The notes: a model not told the origin generated them from the sequence alone. Shown: positions 34,716 through 44,771, counted from the stretch's first letter. The stretch is 64,000 nucleotides of DNA from Clostridium scatologenes (GCF_000968375.1 NZ_CP009933.1:1984001-2048000), one strand, 5' to 3'. Made by a program: numbers and translations.

Positions 34716-37700
34716 ACTTCACAGCCTCCTTATGACTTTTCTTTTTCTTAAATACAACTTTAGTTAAATCATCCATTAATGTATAAACTACTGGTATTAC
34801 TATTGGAGAAAGTATAGTTGATGCTACCATACCACCTATAATTACTATAGCCATACTTTGCTTCATTTCACTACCTTCACCCATGGATAAAGCTACAGGA
34901 AGCATTGAAACTATCATTGTAGAACTTGTCATTATTATAGGCCTCAATCTGGTAACACCAGATTCAATAAGCGCATCTTTTAAGTTCATTCCTTTTTTCA
35001 TTAATGTATTTGTATAATCTATTAATAAGGTACCATTTTTAGATGATAAACCTTCAAGCATTATAAGCCCAATCATTGACATAAGATTTAATGTCTGACC
35101 TGTTAACGCCAACAAACCAAAGGCACCTATTATAGCACAAGGAAGAGATACCATTCTTATAGCTGGTGTTAAGAAAGACTCGTAAAGTACCACTAGTATC
35201 ATATAAACAAGACATAATGAAGCACCCAGGGCTAATCCAAGAGAACTAAAGGAATCTGCCATATTCTTTTGAGTTCCTCCATAACTTATACTATAGCCTT
35301 CAGGTATAGATAGAGATTTTAATTTAGCTTTTATATCATTTGTTACTTCTCCAAGAACTCTACCTTGAAGATTTGCACCTATAGTAACAACATCTTGTTT
35401 ATCCTCTCTAGATATTGATGGTTCACTATCTGCTTTTACAATTGAAGCAACTTCACTTATTGGTATTTGTTGTCCAGCTGCATTTGTAATTTTTATAGAT
35501 TTAATATCTTCAGCATTTTTTATCTGACCATTCATAAATTTAATTGTTATATCATTTTCTGTATTATTTGCTCTATATACTCCTGCTTTAGTACCCGCTA
35601 AAGCAGTTCTTACAGAACTTCCTATGTCAGCTGATGAAATTCCATACTGTGCAGCAGCTAAGCTATCTATATTTACTCTTAGTTCACTGCTTTTTATATT
35701 AGAAGAATTACTTACATCAATAACTCCAGGCACTGTTTTTACTATTTTTTCAACCTGCTTTGATAAATCCTCTAAAGTACCCTGATCATCTCCTTTTATA
35801 TTTATAGAAACAGGCTTACTGCTTCCACCACCAGATTGTGATTCTGTTACAGTAAAATCTACTCCAGTCATAGTTTTACCAAAATCACGAACTTGTGCTG
35901 CCAGCTTGGTTTGGCTTTTTTTACGTTCATTTTTAGAAACTAAATTAACCATAATTTCGCCTGTAGCCTTATCTGAACTTCCTTGTCCATTTGATCCAAC
36001 CATTGTAAAGTAGCTTTTTACCTCTTTCATATTCTTCAAATATTTTTCAACCTGAGTAATTTTTTCATCTGTCTGCTTTAAGGTAGAACCTGGTGTAAGG
36101 GAGAGATCGATGGTAAAACTACCTTGATCAGCTGTAGGTATAAACTCAGATTTTAATATTCCCATTGGTATAAGGGCAACACTGAGTATAATACAAATAA
36201 TAACAGCAGATAACACTTTTTTTCTATGTTCTAAGGACCACATGAGAGTACTTTTATATTTTTCTAAAACTTTGCTAAAAAATCCATCCTTTTTGATTTC
36301 CTTTTCTTTATTTTCTCTTTTGAGTATGCGAGATGAAAGCATTGGTGTAACTGTAAAGGATACTAAAAGAGAAAATATTGTAGCTACAACTATGGTAAGT
36401 CCAAATTCTCTAAACAACTGCCCTATCATACCAGACATAAGAGAAATAGGCGCAAATACAACTATGTCACAAAGACTTATAGCTACAGCAGCCATTCCCA
36501 CTTCATCACGTCCATCAATAGCTGCTCTTATAGGATCTTTACCTAACCCTAAATGCCTTTGTATGCTTTCTATTACAACTATAGAATCATCCACCAGTGT
36601 ACCTACAACCAGGGATAATCCCATAAGTGACAGCATATTAAGAGTAAAATTAAACTTATACATCATAAAGAAAGTAGCTATAAGCGATGTAGGTATAGCA
36701 ACCAAAACAACTAAAGAAGAACGAAAACTACGGAAGAATAAGTAAAGTACAACTGCAGTAGTTATAATTCCTTCTATAAGATTGTGCTGTACTTGCTTTA
36801 ATGAAGAAGTAATGAAAGTAGTGGTATCAAAGGCAATATCAATTTTAATATCACCTGGAATACTCTTTTTAATTGATTCTAATTGTTTTTTTACACTATT
36901 TGCTACTTCTACTACATTGGCATCACTTTGCTTTCCAACTACAACTGCCATAGTTTTATTACCATTAAATCTTATTTGTGTAGTTGCATCTGGCGCTTCC
37001 AGCTTTATTTGAGCAATTTCACCAAGGCGTATACTTCCTCCATTTGCTGTAGGCACTAGCATATTTTTAGCATCATCTATATTGTGAAATTGACCAATTA
37101 CTCTAACAGCTTGATCTTGCTTGTCCTGCTTAATCTCACCAGCAGGTACATTTAGGTTAACTGACTTTAATTTGCCCATTACAGTATTAGTACTAATTCC
37201 GTAATATTCCATAGCAGTTTTATCAAGCTTTATCATTAACTGCTTTTTATCAGCACCCATTAAACTTACGTTTCCTACACCAGGCACTTTTTCTAATTTC
37301 TGTTTTAATATATCAGATTCATTATATAGCTCATCATAGCTTACATTTCCATTTAGAGAAATTGCTAAAACTGGTATAGCATTAGTATCCATCTTAAGTA
37401 TAGTAGGTTTATTAGCATCTTCAGGAAGCTTTGAGGAAGCATTTTCAACTGCTTTTTGAACATCTGAGTATGCAGTGTTTAAATTAGCACTGGATTTAAA
37501 AGTTATTGTAACAGTACCATAACCTTCCTTTGCTGTGGAATTAATTGTATCAACACCACTTATTCCTGATACTGAATCTTCTATTGGTTTTATAACATCT
37601 TTTTTAATGTCATCAGCACCAGCACCGCTGTAAATTGTACTAACTGTTATAACAGGGTTATTCATAGAAGGTAGTAAATTTGCTCCCATTTTTAAATAGC

Positions 37701-37782
37701 CAAAAGCACCAAGTGCAACTAATAAAATTACTACCATCCACATTGCTGCTGGCCTTCTTACAGATATCTCGGTTATCTTCAT
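34705..37782 (-). CDS. RND-family multidrug efflux permease (AcrB/HAE1-like)
   Basis: 1025 residues with 12 membrane helices and two large extracytoplasmic loops, the size and layout of AcrB/SwrC-type proteins. N-terminal RRPAAMWMVVILLVALGAFG opens TM1. TM4 region LSLVVGTLVDDSIVVIESIQ contains the two proton-relay aspartates, and the second repeat has MIGLIMLEGLSSKNGTLLID. Powered by the proton gradient, it would expel hydrophobic or cationic drugs through the adaptor downstream. GGAGG precedes the ATG. A perfect 23-base-arm palindrome lies 49-98 bases upstream and should be the operator or a leader hairpin. Confidence 0.95.
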   Translation of the reverse strand: MKITEISVRRPAAMWMVVILLVALGAFGYLKMGANLLPSMNNPVITVSTIYSGAGADDIKKDVIKPIEDSVSGISGVDTINSTAKEGYGTVTITFKSSANLNTAYSDVQKAVENASSKLPEDANKPTILKMDTNAIPVLAISLNGNVSYDELYNESDILKQKLEKVPGVGNVSLMGADKKQLMIKLDKTAMEYYGISTNTVMGKLKSVNLNVPAGEIKQDKQDQAVRVIGQFHNIDDAKNMLVPTANGGSIRLGEIAQIKLEAPDATTQIRFNGNKTMAVVVGKQSDANVVEVANSVKKQLESIKKSIPGDIKIDIAFDTTTFITSSLKQVQHNLIEGIITTAVVLYLFFRSFRSSLVVLVAIPTSLIATFFMMYKFNFTLNMLSLMGLSLVVGTLVDDSIVVIESIQRHLGLGKDPIRAAIDGRDEVGMAAVAISLCDIVVFAPISLMSGMIGQLFREFGLTIVVATIFSLLVSFTVTPMLSSRILKRENKEKEIKKDGFFSKVLEKYKSTLMWSLEHRKKVLSAVIICIILSVALIPMGILKSEFIPTADQGSFTIDLSLTPGSTLKQTDEKITQVEKYLKNMKEVKSYFTMVGSNGQGSSDKATGEIMVNLVSKNERKKSQTKLAAQVRDFGKTMTGVDFTVTESQSGGGSSKPVSINIKGDDQGTLEDLSKQVEKIVKTVPGVIDVSNSSNIKSSELRVNIDSLAAAQYGISSADIGSSVRTALAGTKAGVYRANNTENDITIKFMNGQIKNAEDIKSIKITNAAGQQIPISEVASIVKADSEPSISREDKQDVVTIGANLQGRVLGEVTNDIKAKLKSLSIPEGYSISYGGTQKNMADSFSSLGLALGASLCLVYMILVVLYESFLTPAIRMVSLPCAIIGAFGLLALTGQTLNLMSMIGLIMLEGLSSKNGTLLIDYTNTLMKKGMNLKDALIESGVTRLRPIIMTSSTMIVSMLPVALSMGEGSEMKQSMAIVIIGGMVASTILSPIVIPVVYTLMDDLTKVVFKKKKSHKEAVKYEV

Positions 37783-37830
37783 TTTTATCCTCCTAGCATA
37801 AAGTTGTTAATATTTAACGCATATAACATT

Positions 37831-37880
37831 TTAACCTATATTAATATTTAATACACATTAAATATTAATATAGGTTAAAT
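37831..37880 (-). promoter_or_regulatory. Perfect 23-bp-arm palindrome upstream of the RND operon
   Basis: The arm beginning TTTAACCTATAT (37831-37853) is exactly repeated in reverse complement at 37858-37880 around ACAC. It lies 49 bases before the permease ATG, where a promoter is expected. Its length would fit two adjacent MarR sites or a single long operator. Confidence 0.75.
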
Positions 37881-37976
37881 TATAGTGTTATTTTACATGG
37901 AAATCAATAGTTTTTTTATTATATAAAAATTAATTTTTATTATCTATTGTTTTCCAAAAATGTATTTATTGCAAAT

Positions 37977-38005
37977 AAAAAACTAGCACAAATTGCTAGT
38001 TTTTA
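37977..38005. terminator. Bidirectional terminator
   Basis: AAAAACTAGC and GCTAGTTTTT form a stem with T runs on both strands. It ends the DUF3786 gene (-). Confidence 0.85.
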
Positions 38006-38052
38006 TTCTTATTTAATATTTGAACTCTATTCTTTTTTAGTATAAATTACAT

Positions 38053-38700
38053 TTAAACTAACTCAGCACTTTTAACTATTTCATCAACAGCTATAGAGCA
38101 TAATCCTGCTAAATCTTCTACATGCAATTCTTTAACTGCAGAACAATCATAAAGAATAGTAGCATCAGCTGGGAATTCATCATCTGCTAGCCACAATCCA
38201 AAAATCATGGGAACATTAGGTAATACATTAATTTTTATTCCTTCATCTCCAACCTTAACCTTTTCTCCTCCTAATTTAAAACCTGCTTTTAAAAAAAGCT
38301 CTCCTTTGTTCCCAAATACTTCAATTAATTTATCTATGCCGCTCTTAGCAAATCCATGATATGCATAACCTACTCCCTCTAATTCTCTAAATGGTACCCA
38401 CTTATTTGTAAATCCACTATTAGTAGCTCGATATAGATAGCTCAAAATTAACATTTTATGAATTAACATTCTGTTTTCATTATTTGATACATTCTTTTCA
38501 TTATCATCTTTTATCACAATATTTCCATCTGGATAAGAAATTAAGTAGTCTTTATTAAAATAGGTTAATGTAAATTGCTTCTTTTCAAAATCATAATAGG
38601 CTCTACTTTTTTGAGCTATATCTTCTGGCTTATATTTATAAAATTCTCTACACATCTTTTCATAACAAAGTTTATAATTATTTTCTCTCTTTTCCCCCAT
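38053..38700 (-). CDS. DUF3786-family protein
   Basis: 215 residues, cytoplasmic. The family pattern is seen in NYKLCYEKMCREFYKYKPED, LILSYLYRATNSGFTNKWVP, FRELEGVGYAYHGFAKSGID and FGLWLADDEFPADATILYDC. DUF3786 proteins occur mainly in anaerobes, where many are near corrinoid or Fe-S proteins, but no partner is visible here. Function unknown. Confidence 0.85.
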   Translation of the reverse strand: MGEKRENNYKLCYEKMCREFYKYKPEDIAQKSRAYYDFEKKQFTLTYFNKDYLISYPDGNIVIKDDNEKNVSNNENRMLIHKMLILSYLYRATNSGFTNKWVPFRELEGVGYAYHGFAKSGIDKLIEVFGNKGELFLKAGFKLGGEKVKVGDEGIKINVLPNVPMIFGLWLADDEFPADATILYDCSAVKELHVEDLAGLCSIAVDEIVKSAELV

Positions 38701-38784
38701 AACAAAATCTCCTTATCATATTTATTGTTTAATTATATTTCGTTTGAATAAAGGTATATTATTTTTTAGAAATTTGATTAAATA

Positions 38785-38819
38785 AATAAGCTTAGAATGT
38801 AAACTTTGTATTCTAAGCT
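38785..38819 (-). terminator. Terminator of the small ORF at 38902
   Basis: AGCTTAGAAT (38789-38798) pairs with ATTCTAAGCT (38810-38819); the minus strand continues TTATTTATTTAATC. Confidence 0.7.
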
Positions 38820-38901
38820 CATTTTCAATTATTCAATTTTAATAAAGCATTGTTTTTTACTAATGAGGATCAAGTAGTTTTGACAAATTTACTTTCTCAT
38901 C

Positions 38902-39090
38902 TTAGACTATACTTTGTCTTTGTCTTTCCATAATAACATTAATACTGTTTTTAACAAAATCCACTGCTTGGGTTTTTGTTTGGCCCTTATGTTTAATTTC
39001 TTTGTCTTCCCTTCTAGCAATTGCTTTAAATGGGTAATCCTTTTCATTATTCTCTATAACTGTTATTTCGTACCCTCTATAGTTTTCCAC
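38902..39090 (-). CDS. Small basic protein with GTG start, unknown
   Basis: 62 residues, rich in Lys, Glu and Arg, with no Cys and no membrane segment. Begins with GTG at 39090; GGGGG lies seven bases upstream, and a terminator follows the gene, which argues that it is real. The stretch GQTKTQAVDFVKNSINVIME resembles the C-terminal half of HicB-like or DUF-type small domains, but I would not assign it. Confidence 0.55.
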   Translation of the reverse strand: MENYRGYEITVIENNEKDYPFKAIARREDKEIKHKGQTKTQAVDFVKNSINVIMERQRQSIV

Positions 39091-39233
39091 ACAACGACCC
39101 CCTTTATTATGTTTTACATATTTATTATAACATATTTTAAATATTTTTAATATTATGTTATTTTATTATTTACATATATATTAATAATGACAGCGCATGA
39201 ACTAAAAAATTCAATACGCTGCCTAATTTATTA

Positions 39234-40511
39234 CTATTTAATTACTTTTTTACCACCCATGTATGGTTGTAATACAGTTGGAATGTTTATAGAACCATCT
39301 TCATTTAAGTTGTTCTCTAAGAATGCAATTAACATTCTTGGAGGTGCTACTACTGTATTGTTTAATGTATGTGCAAAATATTTTCCATCTTTACCATCTA
39401 CACGAATTTTCAAACGACGTGCTTGTGCATCTCCTAAGTTGGAACAACTTCCTACTTCAAAGTATTTTTTCTGTCTAGGAGACCAAGCTTCTACGTCTAC
39501 TGATTTAACTTTTAAATCTGCTAAATCACCAGAACAGCACTCTAAGGTTCTTACTGGTATATCTAAAGAACGGAATAAATCTACTGTATTTTTCCATAGT
39601 TTATCATACCACATCGGACTGTCTTTTGGTTCACATACAACGATCATTTCTTGTTTTTCAAATTGGTGAATTCTATAAACTCCTCTTTCCTCAATACCAT
39701 GAGCTCCTTTTTCTTTTCTAAAACAAGGAGAATAACTAGTTAAAGTTCTTGGAAGAGTATCTTCTGGTAATATAGTATCAATAAACTTACCAATCATAGA
39801 ATGTTCACTAGTTCCGATTAAATATAGATCTTCACCTTCGATTTTGTACATCATAGCATCCATTTCAGCAAAACTCATAACTCCAGTTACAACTTCACTT
39901 CTGATCATGAAAGGTGGAATGCAATATGTAAAACCTCTGTCTATCATAAAATCTCTAGCATAAGAAATTACTGCAGAATGAAGTCTAGCAATATCACCCA
40001 TTAAATAATAGAATCCATTACCTGCAACTTTTCTTGCGCTGTCTAAATCTATACCATTTAATTTTTCCATAATATCAGTATGATATGGAACTTCAAACTC
40101 TGGTACAGCAGGTTCACCAAAACGTTCAACTTCTACGTTTTCACTATCATCTTTACCTATTGGTACACTTGGATCAATTATATTTGGAATAGTCATCATA
40201 TCAGTTTTTATTTTATTTTCTAATTCAGTTTCTTTTGCTTCCAATTGAGCTAAGTGCTCAGAATGCTCAGTAACCTTTTTCTTCATTTCTTCTGCTTCAT
40301 CTTTTTTACCTTGAGCCATTAATCCACCAATTTGTTTTGAAATCTTGTTTCTATCAGCTCTTAAAGAATCTGCTTCCTTCTTTATATTTCTAAGTTCAGC
40401 ATCTAACTCAATTACCTCATCTACTAAGCCTAACTTATTATCCTGGAACTTATTCTTTATATTTTTCTTAACAATTTCAGGATTTTCTCTTACAAATTTT
40501 AAATCTAACAT
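39234..40511 (-). CDS. serS: Seryl-tRNA synthetase
   Basis: 425 residues, standard length. N-terminal long coiled-coil arm (about 28-100: SLRADRNKISKQIGGLMAQG and beyond) binds the tRNA-Ser variable arm. Class II core: YYLMGDIARLHSAVISYARD, motif 2 FRKEKGAHGIEERGVYRIHQ then FEKQEM, and motif 3 region NNTVVAPPRMLIAFLENNLN. Motif 3 differs from the common bacterial SerS form (typically AVGRT-containing) but keeps the arginine. AGGAGG before the ATG. Controlled by the T-box leader directly upstream; monocistronic. Confidence 0.95.
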   Translation of the reverse strand: MLDLKFVRENPEIVKKNIKNKFQDNKLGLVDEVIELDAELRNIKKEADSLRADRNKISKQIGGLMAQGKKDEAEEMKKKVTEHSEHLAQLEAKETELENKIKTDMMTIPNIIDPSVPIGKDDSENVEVERFGEPAVPEFEVPYHTDIMEKLNGIDLDSARKVAGNGFYYLMGDIARLHSAVISYARDFMIDRGFTYCIPPFMIRSEVVTGVMSFAEMDAMMYKIEGEDLYLIGTSEHSMIGKFIDTILPEDTLPRTLTSYSPCFRKEKGAHGIEERGVYRIHQFEKQEMIVVCEPKDSPMWYDKLWKNTVDLFRSLDIPVRTLECCSGDLADLKVKSVDVEAWSPRQKKYFEVGSCSNLGDAQARRLKIRVDGKDGKYFAHTLNNTVVAPPRMLIAFLENNLNEDGSINIPTVLQPYMGGKKVIK

Positions 40512-40561
40512 AATTTTACCTCCTAAGTTAAATGTAATATATTATTGTGTCTTTTTTTAAA

Positions 40562-40790
40562 TATAAAAAAACTCTCATCCCACACATAAAATGGGACGAA
40601 AGTAATCCGCGTTGCCACCCAAATTGCTAGCATATATGAACACTAGCCTCTTGATATAGTACTGTAAAGGATACTAACCTTTCGATTCATCACCGACAGC
40701 TCCAAAAGTGGAAAGATTTAACCTTTCACCGATTCTCACCAAACACCGGCTCTCTTAAGAAATTTATAAATCGTAGCTTTTATTATCACT
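40562..40790 (-). ncRNA. T-box leader of serS
   Basis: On the minus strand TGGGTGGCAACGCGG (40607-40621) is the T-box sequence that pairs with the uncharged tRNA acceptor end. It is followed by a terminator hairpin (about 40571-40602, with GTCCCAT and GTGGGAT arms) and a T run. The AGAGAGCCGG block at about 40748-40757 marks stem I. Serine specificity is inferred from the downstream gene; I could not fix the specifier codon. Confidence 0.9.
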
Positions 40791-40995
40791 GCTTTTAATA
40801 TGTATTTCATGTATCATTATATACACATTCATAATGGTTTGCAAGACCTTTTTATGAAATTCTTTTATTTCTTGGTTATTATCTAAAATTTTGATAAAAT
40901 ATCTTTATTATTTTTTACCTAACCTTTGAAAATTATACATATGTGTAAGATTATTTTAAAAAATTCTGTAGAAACATAACAGAAAAATAATTACA

Positions 40996-41775
40996 CTACA
41001 CTAAAATATTTCCTTCCAAATACAATGCCACTTCACCTGATATTCTCACCTTATCCCCTAAGTCAACACAATACAGTTTCCCTTTTCTTTCAGATAACTG
41101 CAAATCCTTAAGTTCCTTTTTATTTAAAACTTTGGACCAATAAGGAATTAATGTACAGTGTGAAGAACCAGTTACTGGATCTTCATTTACTCCTAGCTTA
41201 GGAGCAAAAAATCTTGAAACAAAATCTACTTCATTTCCCTTTGCAGTTACTATAACACCTACAGAATCTAATCTTTTAAGTTCTTCCATGTTTAATTGAA
41301 GATTTAAAATATCCTCTTCCTTTTCAAATACTACCATATAATCTCTAGCTTTATATACTTCCACTGGTACTTTACCTAAGCCTTTGATAAGTGCTTCTGG
41401 TACCTCACACTTTTCTGCTTCTCTTGATGGAAAAATCATTGTAAGTAAGTTTCCATCTTTTGAAACTTCTAAAACACCACTTTTAGTATTAAATTTTACG
41501 AATGAAGCATTCTTATCAATATAATTGAATATAACATAAGATGTAGCTAATGTTGCATGTCCACATAAATCTATTTCCCCTTTTGGAGCAAACCATCTCA
41601 GTTCATATTCACTGTCCTTTTTAACAAAGAAAGCAGTTTCAGCTAAATTATTTTCTGCTGCAATTTTTTGCATCAATTTATCATCAATCCACTGCTCTAG
41701 TGGACATACTGCCGCTGGATTGCCTCCAAATTGCTTATTTGTAAATGCATCAACTTGATAAATTGGTATTCTCAT
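40996..41775 (-). CDS. PhzF-family isomerase/epimerase
   Basis: 259 residues. Characteristic start IPIYQVDAFTNKQFGGNPAA with the catalytic glutamate in NNLAETAFF, then EIDLCGHATLATSYVIF, and DPVTGSSHCTLIPYWS. Members (PhzF, YHI9, YddE) isomerise small carbonyl or amino acid derivatives; the substrate is unknown. ATG 41775 is used since GGAGGAG is five bases before it and an upstream ATG lies inside that site. Divergent from a MocR regulator that probably controls it through the intergenic repeats. Confidence 0.92.
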   Translation of the reverse strand: MRIPIYQVDAFTNKQFGGNPAAVCPLEQWIDDKLMQKIAAENNLAETAFFVKKDSEYELRWFAPKGEIDLCGHATLATSYVIFNYIDKNASFVKFNTKSGVLEVSKDGNLLTMIFPSREAEKCEVPEALIKGLGKVPVEVYKARDYMVVFEKEEDILNLQLNMEELKRLDSVGVIVTAKGNEVDFVSRFFAPKLGVNEDPVTGSSHCTLIPYWSKVLNKKELKDLQLSERKGKLYCVDLGDKVRISGEVALYLEGNILV

Positions 41776-41903
41776 TTTTAACTCCTCCATTATATTTATT
41801 TTTTATTAAATGTAAGCTTAATATGCTAATTTACCATATAAAACATCAATGGCATCGCTACCTATTATTCTTAACTAATTCTTAATACTTGCCGGCACAG
41901 CAC

Positions 41904-41972
41904 ACATACAATGTATGTATTAAGCAAATTATAGCATTGTGATTGTATGCTTTCAATGTTATAATTGTATGT
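41904..41972. promoter_or_regulatory. Candidate MocR operator repeats
   Basis: ACATACAATGTATGT (41904-41918) is a palindrome centred on one base. ATTGTATGC (41942-41950) and ATTGTATGT (41964-41972) are direct repeats 22 bases apart. All three share TGTATG and lie in the divergent promoter between PhzF and MocR genes. Confidence 0.55.
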
Positions 41973-42040
41973 ACTACAATTATATTAAACATAAGGATTA
42001 ATAATTTTTATACATAAATAAGAAACTTTAGGAGGTCTAT

Positions 42041-43459
42041 ATGCCTGTAAATTCTTTTGAAAATTATCCAATGTCATGGAAACCCAATAAATCCCAACTT
42101 ACAACACCACTATACCTTTCAATTGCAAATTTATTAGAATATGATATTGTAAATGGACATCTTGCTCCAAACACAAAATTGCCCCCTCAAAGAGAACTTG
42201 CAGATTACTTGGATATTAATCTTAGCACTATTACAAGAGCATTTAAAATGTGTGAATTAAAAGGATTGATTTATGCTACAACTGGGAAAGGAACTTTTGT
42301 CTCACCAAATGCAGGTGCAACAATATCAATAATAGATGGTAAAGCAGAAAAAAGCTACATAGAACTGGGAATTATAAATCCCATTGACCAAACTAATTAT
42401 ATTGCAGCAGAAATAATGAAAAGTATCTTGTCAAAGGGATATGTAGAAAATTTATTAAATTATAACCATCCATTAGGAAGTCCACATCATAAAATTTCTG
42501 CTCAAAAATGGCTAAAAAAATATAATATGAATACTAATTTGGAAAACATTGCAGTTACATCAGGTGCCCAAAACTCCCTTGCAGTGGCGTTAATTTCACT
42601 TTTCCACTCAGGAGATAAAATTGCAGTAGATACATACACTTATCCTAATTTTATAGAGCTTGCAAATATGTTAAACATTCAATTAATTCCAATAAGAGGT
42701 GACATTTTTGGAATGAAACCTGAAGAATTAGATTTTCAATGCAAACTAAATAATATTCAAGGTATATACCTTATGCCTTCTTGTAATAATCCTACAGGAA
42801 TTTTAATGAATATGGAACGAAGACAGGAAATTGCAAAGGTTATAAAAAAGAATAATCTTATTTTAATAGAAGATGATATTTATTATTTTCTTGCTCCAGA
42901 AAATTATGTTCCTATTACTTATTTTGTACCTGAACAATCCATTTATATAAACAGTGTTTCAAAGTCTTTATGCTCTGGAATAAGAGTAGCCTTTATAGTA
43001 TATCCTGAAAAATATTCCACAAGTATAACTCGAGGAATATATAACATAAATCTAAAGACTTCTTCATTAAATACAGAAGTTATTGCTGAAATGATCAATA
43101 CTGGAATTGCAGATAAAGTAGTTAAAGATAAATTATCAATTTCAAAAGAGCGTAATGAAATCTATGAAAAGCATTTTAAAATAGAAAATTCAAGTGAAAA
43201 CCCTATGAGCTTTTTTCGCTGGCTTCCACTAGAACAAAAATTCAATGCAAATCAATTTGAAAAAAATGCTTTATCAAATGGAATTCACATTTATCATTCT
43301 GATCGATTTTTAGTGGGAAACAACCACGAAAATCAATTTTTACGTGTGTCTCTTTCCTCACCTAATGATACTTGTGAATTAGAAAAAGGACTATCTATAT
43401 TAAAAAATATGCTAGCTGAATCAACTGATAAAACGGACATAAATCCACTAATAATATAA
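42041..43459 (+). CDS. MocR-type regulator (GntR helix-turn-helix plus aminotransferase domain)
   Basis: 472 residues. Residues 1-90 are a GntR winged helix (LSIANLLEYDIVNGHLAPNT, KLPPQRELADYLDINLSTIT then RAFKMCELKGLIY). From about 115 a fold-type I aminotransferase domain follows, with AVTSGAQNSLAVALISLFHS, YLMPSCNNPTGILMNMERRQ, IEDDIYYFL and the PLP-lysine in YINSVSKSLCSGIRVAFIVY. MocR regulators sense PLP or amino compounds. AGGAGG precedes the ATG. Divergent from the PhzF gene, the probable target. Confidence 0.92.
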   Translation: MPVNSFENYPMSWKPNKSQLTTPLYLSIANLLEYDIVNGHLAPNTKLPPQRELADYLDINLSTITRAFKMCELKGLIYATTGKGTFVSPNAGATISIIDGKAEKSYIELGIINPIDQTNYIAAEIMKSILSKGYVENLLNYNHPLGSPHHKISAQKWLKKYNMNTNLENIAVTSGAQNSLAVALISLFHSGDKIAVDTYTYPNFIELANMLNIQLIPIRGDIFGMKPEELDFQCKLNNIQGIYLMPSCNNPTGILMNMERRQEIAKVIKKNNLILIEDDIYYFLAPENYVPITYFVPEQSIYINSVSKSLCSGIRVAFIVYPEKYSTSITRGIYNINLKTSSLNTEVIAEMINTGIADKVVKDKLSISKERNEIYEKHFKIENSSENPMSFFRWLPLEQKFNANQFEKNALSNGIHIYHSDRFLVGNNHENQFLRVSLSSPNDTCELEKGLSILKNMLAESTDKTDINPLII

Positions 43460-43465
43460 ATAATA

Positions 43466-44771
43466 TCATTCAAGAATCTCTTCAATAACCCGTCCATCCA
43501 CATCTTTTAGTTCCAACCCCAATAATTTCGCCATAGTTGGCCCCTCATCTACAAGATTCATTTTTTTAATAGCAATCCCCTTTTTTATTCCACATCCAGT
43601 TGCCATAAAAACAGTAGTATATTCTTCTTTAAAGGGAGAATATCCATGAGTTGCATTTGTAATATCAGGTACTTTCCCAGCTTCATTTGGTTCAATATTT
43701 TTGATTATTTCACCTTCCAAATGATCTAAAAAATAATACCCTCTATTTGCTTCAAGCATCATTGCACACTGAGGGTCTGCTCCTAGTCCTCTAGCTTCAT
43801 CACTTGTTAAAACTGTCTCTATGCATTTATGTTCCTTGTTAAAGTTATCTATTAAATCTCTGATTTCATAAACAAGCTTTTTATTGTGCATATCCTTAAC
43901 ATACACATAAGCTGAACCGTCACAGGTTTTAACAATTGCCCTATAATCAATTATGTTTCCTAATGCATCAACTTTAATATATCCATTCTCTTTAAGTAAT
44001 ATATTTAAGTTAATAATTTTATCTTCATCAATACTACTGTGATCACCTAACACTATAACTGTGCTATCATCATAAATGTTATTTTTCTTTAATGTTTCTA
44101 TTATATCTCCAAGCCTTATATCATGTCTTTTCAAAGCTTCTATTGCCTCCTTAGAGTGAAAACCATGATGATGGCGCATAGTATCTAAATCAGTATAATG
44201 AACGAGTATTAAATCTGGTTTTTTCTCTTTTATTGTATATAAAAGAGACTCATGAGTAAAGTTATCAAGATTGGGTTGCTTTATTCCATCCCTTAAAGCT
44301 CCAAATCTGTTATTAAGGCTAATTTGAAATAAAGGACTTCCATTAAAAAGAGAAACCATTATCTGATTCTGCCAAGGTCTATTTGCAAATATTTCAGGCA
44401 TATTGTATTGTATACTTGATTTAGCAGTTACTGGCCAAAGTAGCGCTGCTACTTTCATTCCACTATCTATTGCAATATCATAAAGAGTTTCCCCCCCTAA
44501 CATACTTTCTATGCCAATACCAATCCGGAGATCTTCTACCTGGCTGAAGCAATGTATTATTTATTATTCCATGATTTTTAGGATATTTTCCAGTAACTAT
44601 TGTGACATGTGCTGGATAGGTAAGTGTAGGATATACACTATAAACATTTTTACAATAAGATGCTTCATAAATAAATTTTTTAAAATTAGGCAGCGACTGC
44701 ATAACCTCAAAATCTAAAGTCGACAATCCATCAAAAGATATAACAATTAAATGCTTTGATATTCTTTTCAT
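43466..44771 (-). pseudogene. Alkaline-phosphatase/nucleotide-pyrophosphatase-family protein split by a frameshift in a G7 tract
   Basis: Two overlapping reading frames make up one enzyme of about 434 residues. The N-terminal part (44771 down) has HLIVISFDGLSTLDFEVMQS and PTLTYPAHVTIVTGKYPKNH, the metal site and nucleophile threonine of the type I phosphodiesterase/nucleotide pyrophosphatase family. The C-terminal part has DLILVHYTDLDTMRHHHGFH, STVIVLGDHSSIDEDK and NATHGYSP with the remaining metal ligands. At 44491-44497 seven G residues (minus strand) put the frame one base out, so the first frame ends in VRGGNSL; with six G the protein reads on as VRGETLYDI. Whether this is real, slippage or sequencing error is open. 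ATG 44771 follows GAGGTG. Confidence 0.8.

Noticed and set aside
41848..41890. Sequence GGCATCGCTACCTATTATT resembling the dispersed repeat
   Set aside because: Only about nine bases agree with the CGATCGCTACC block; not enough to call a copy.
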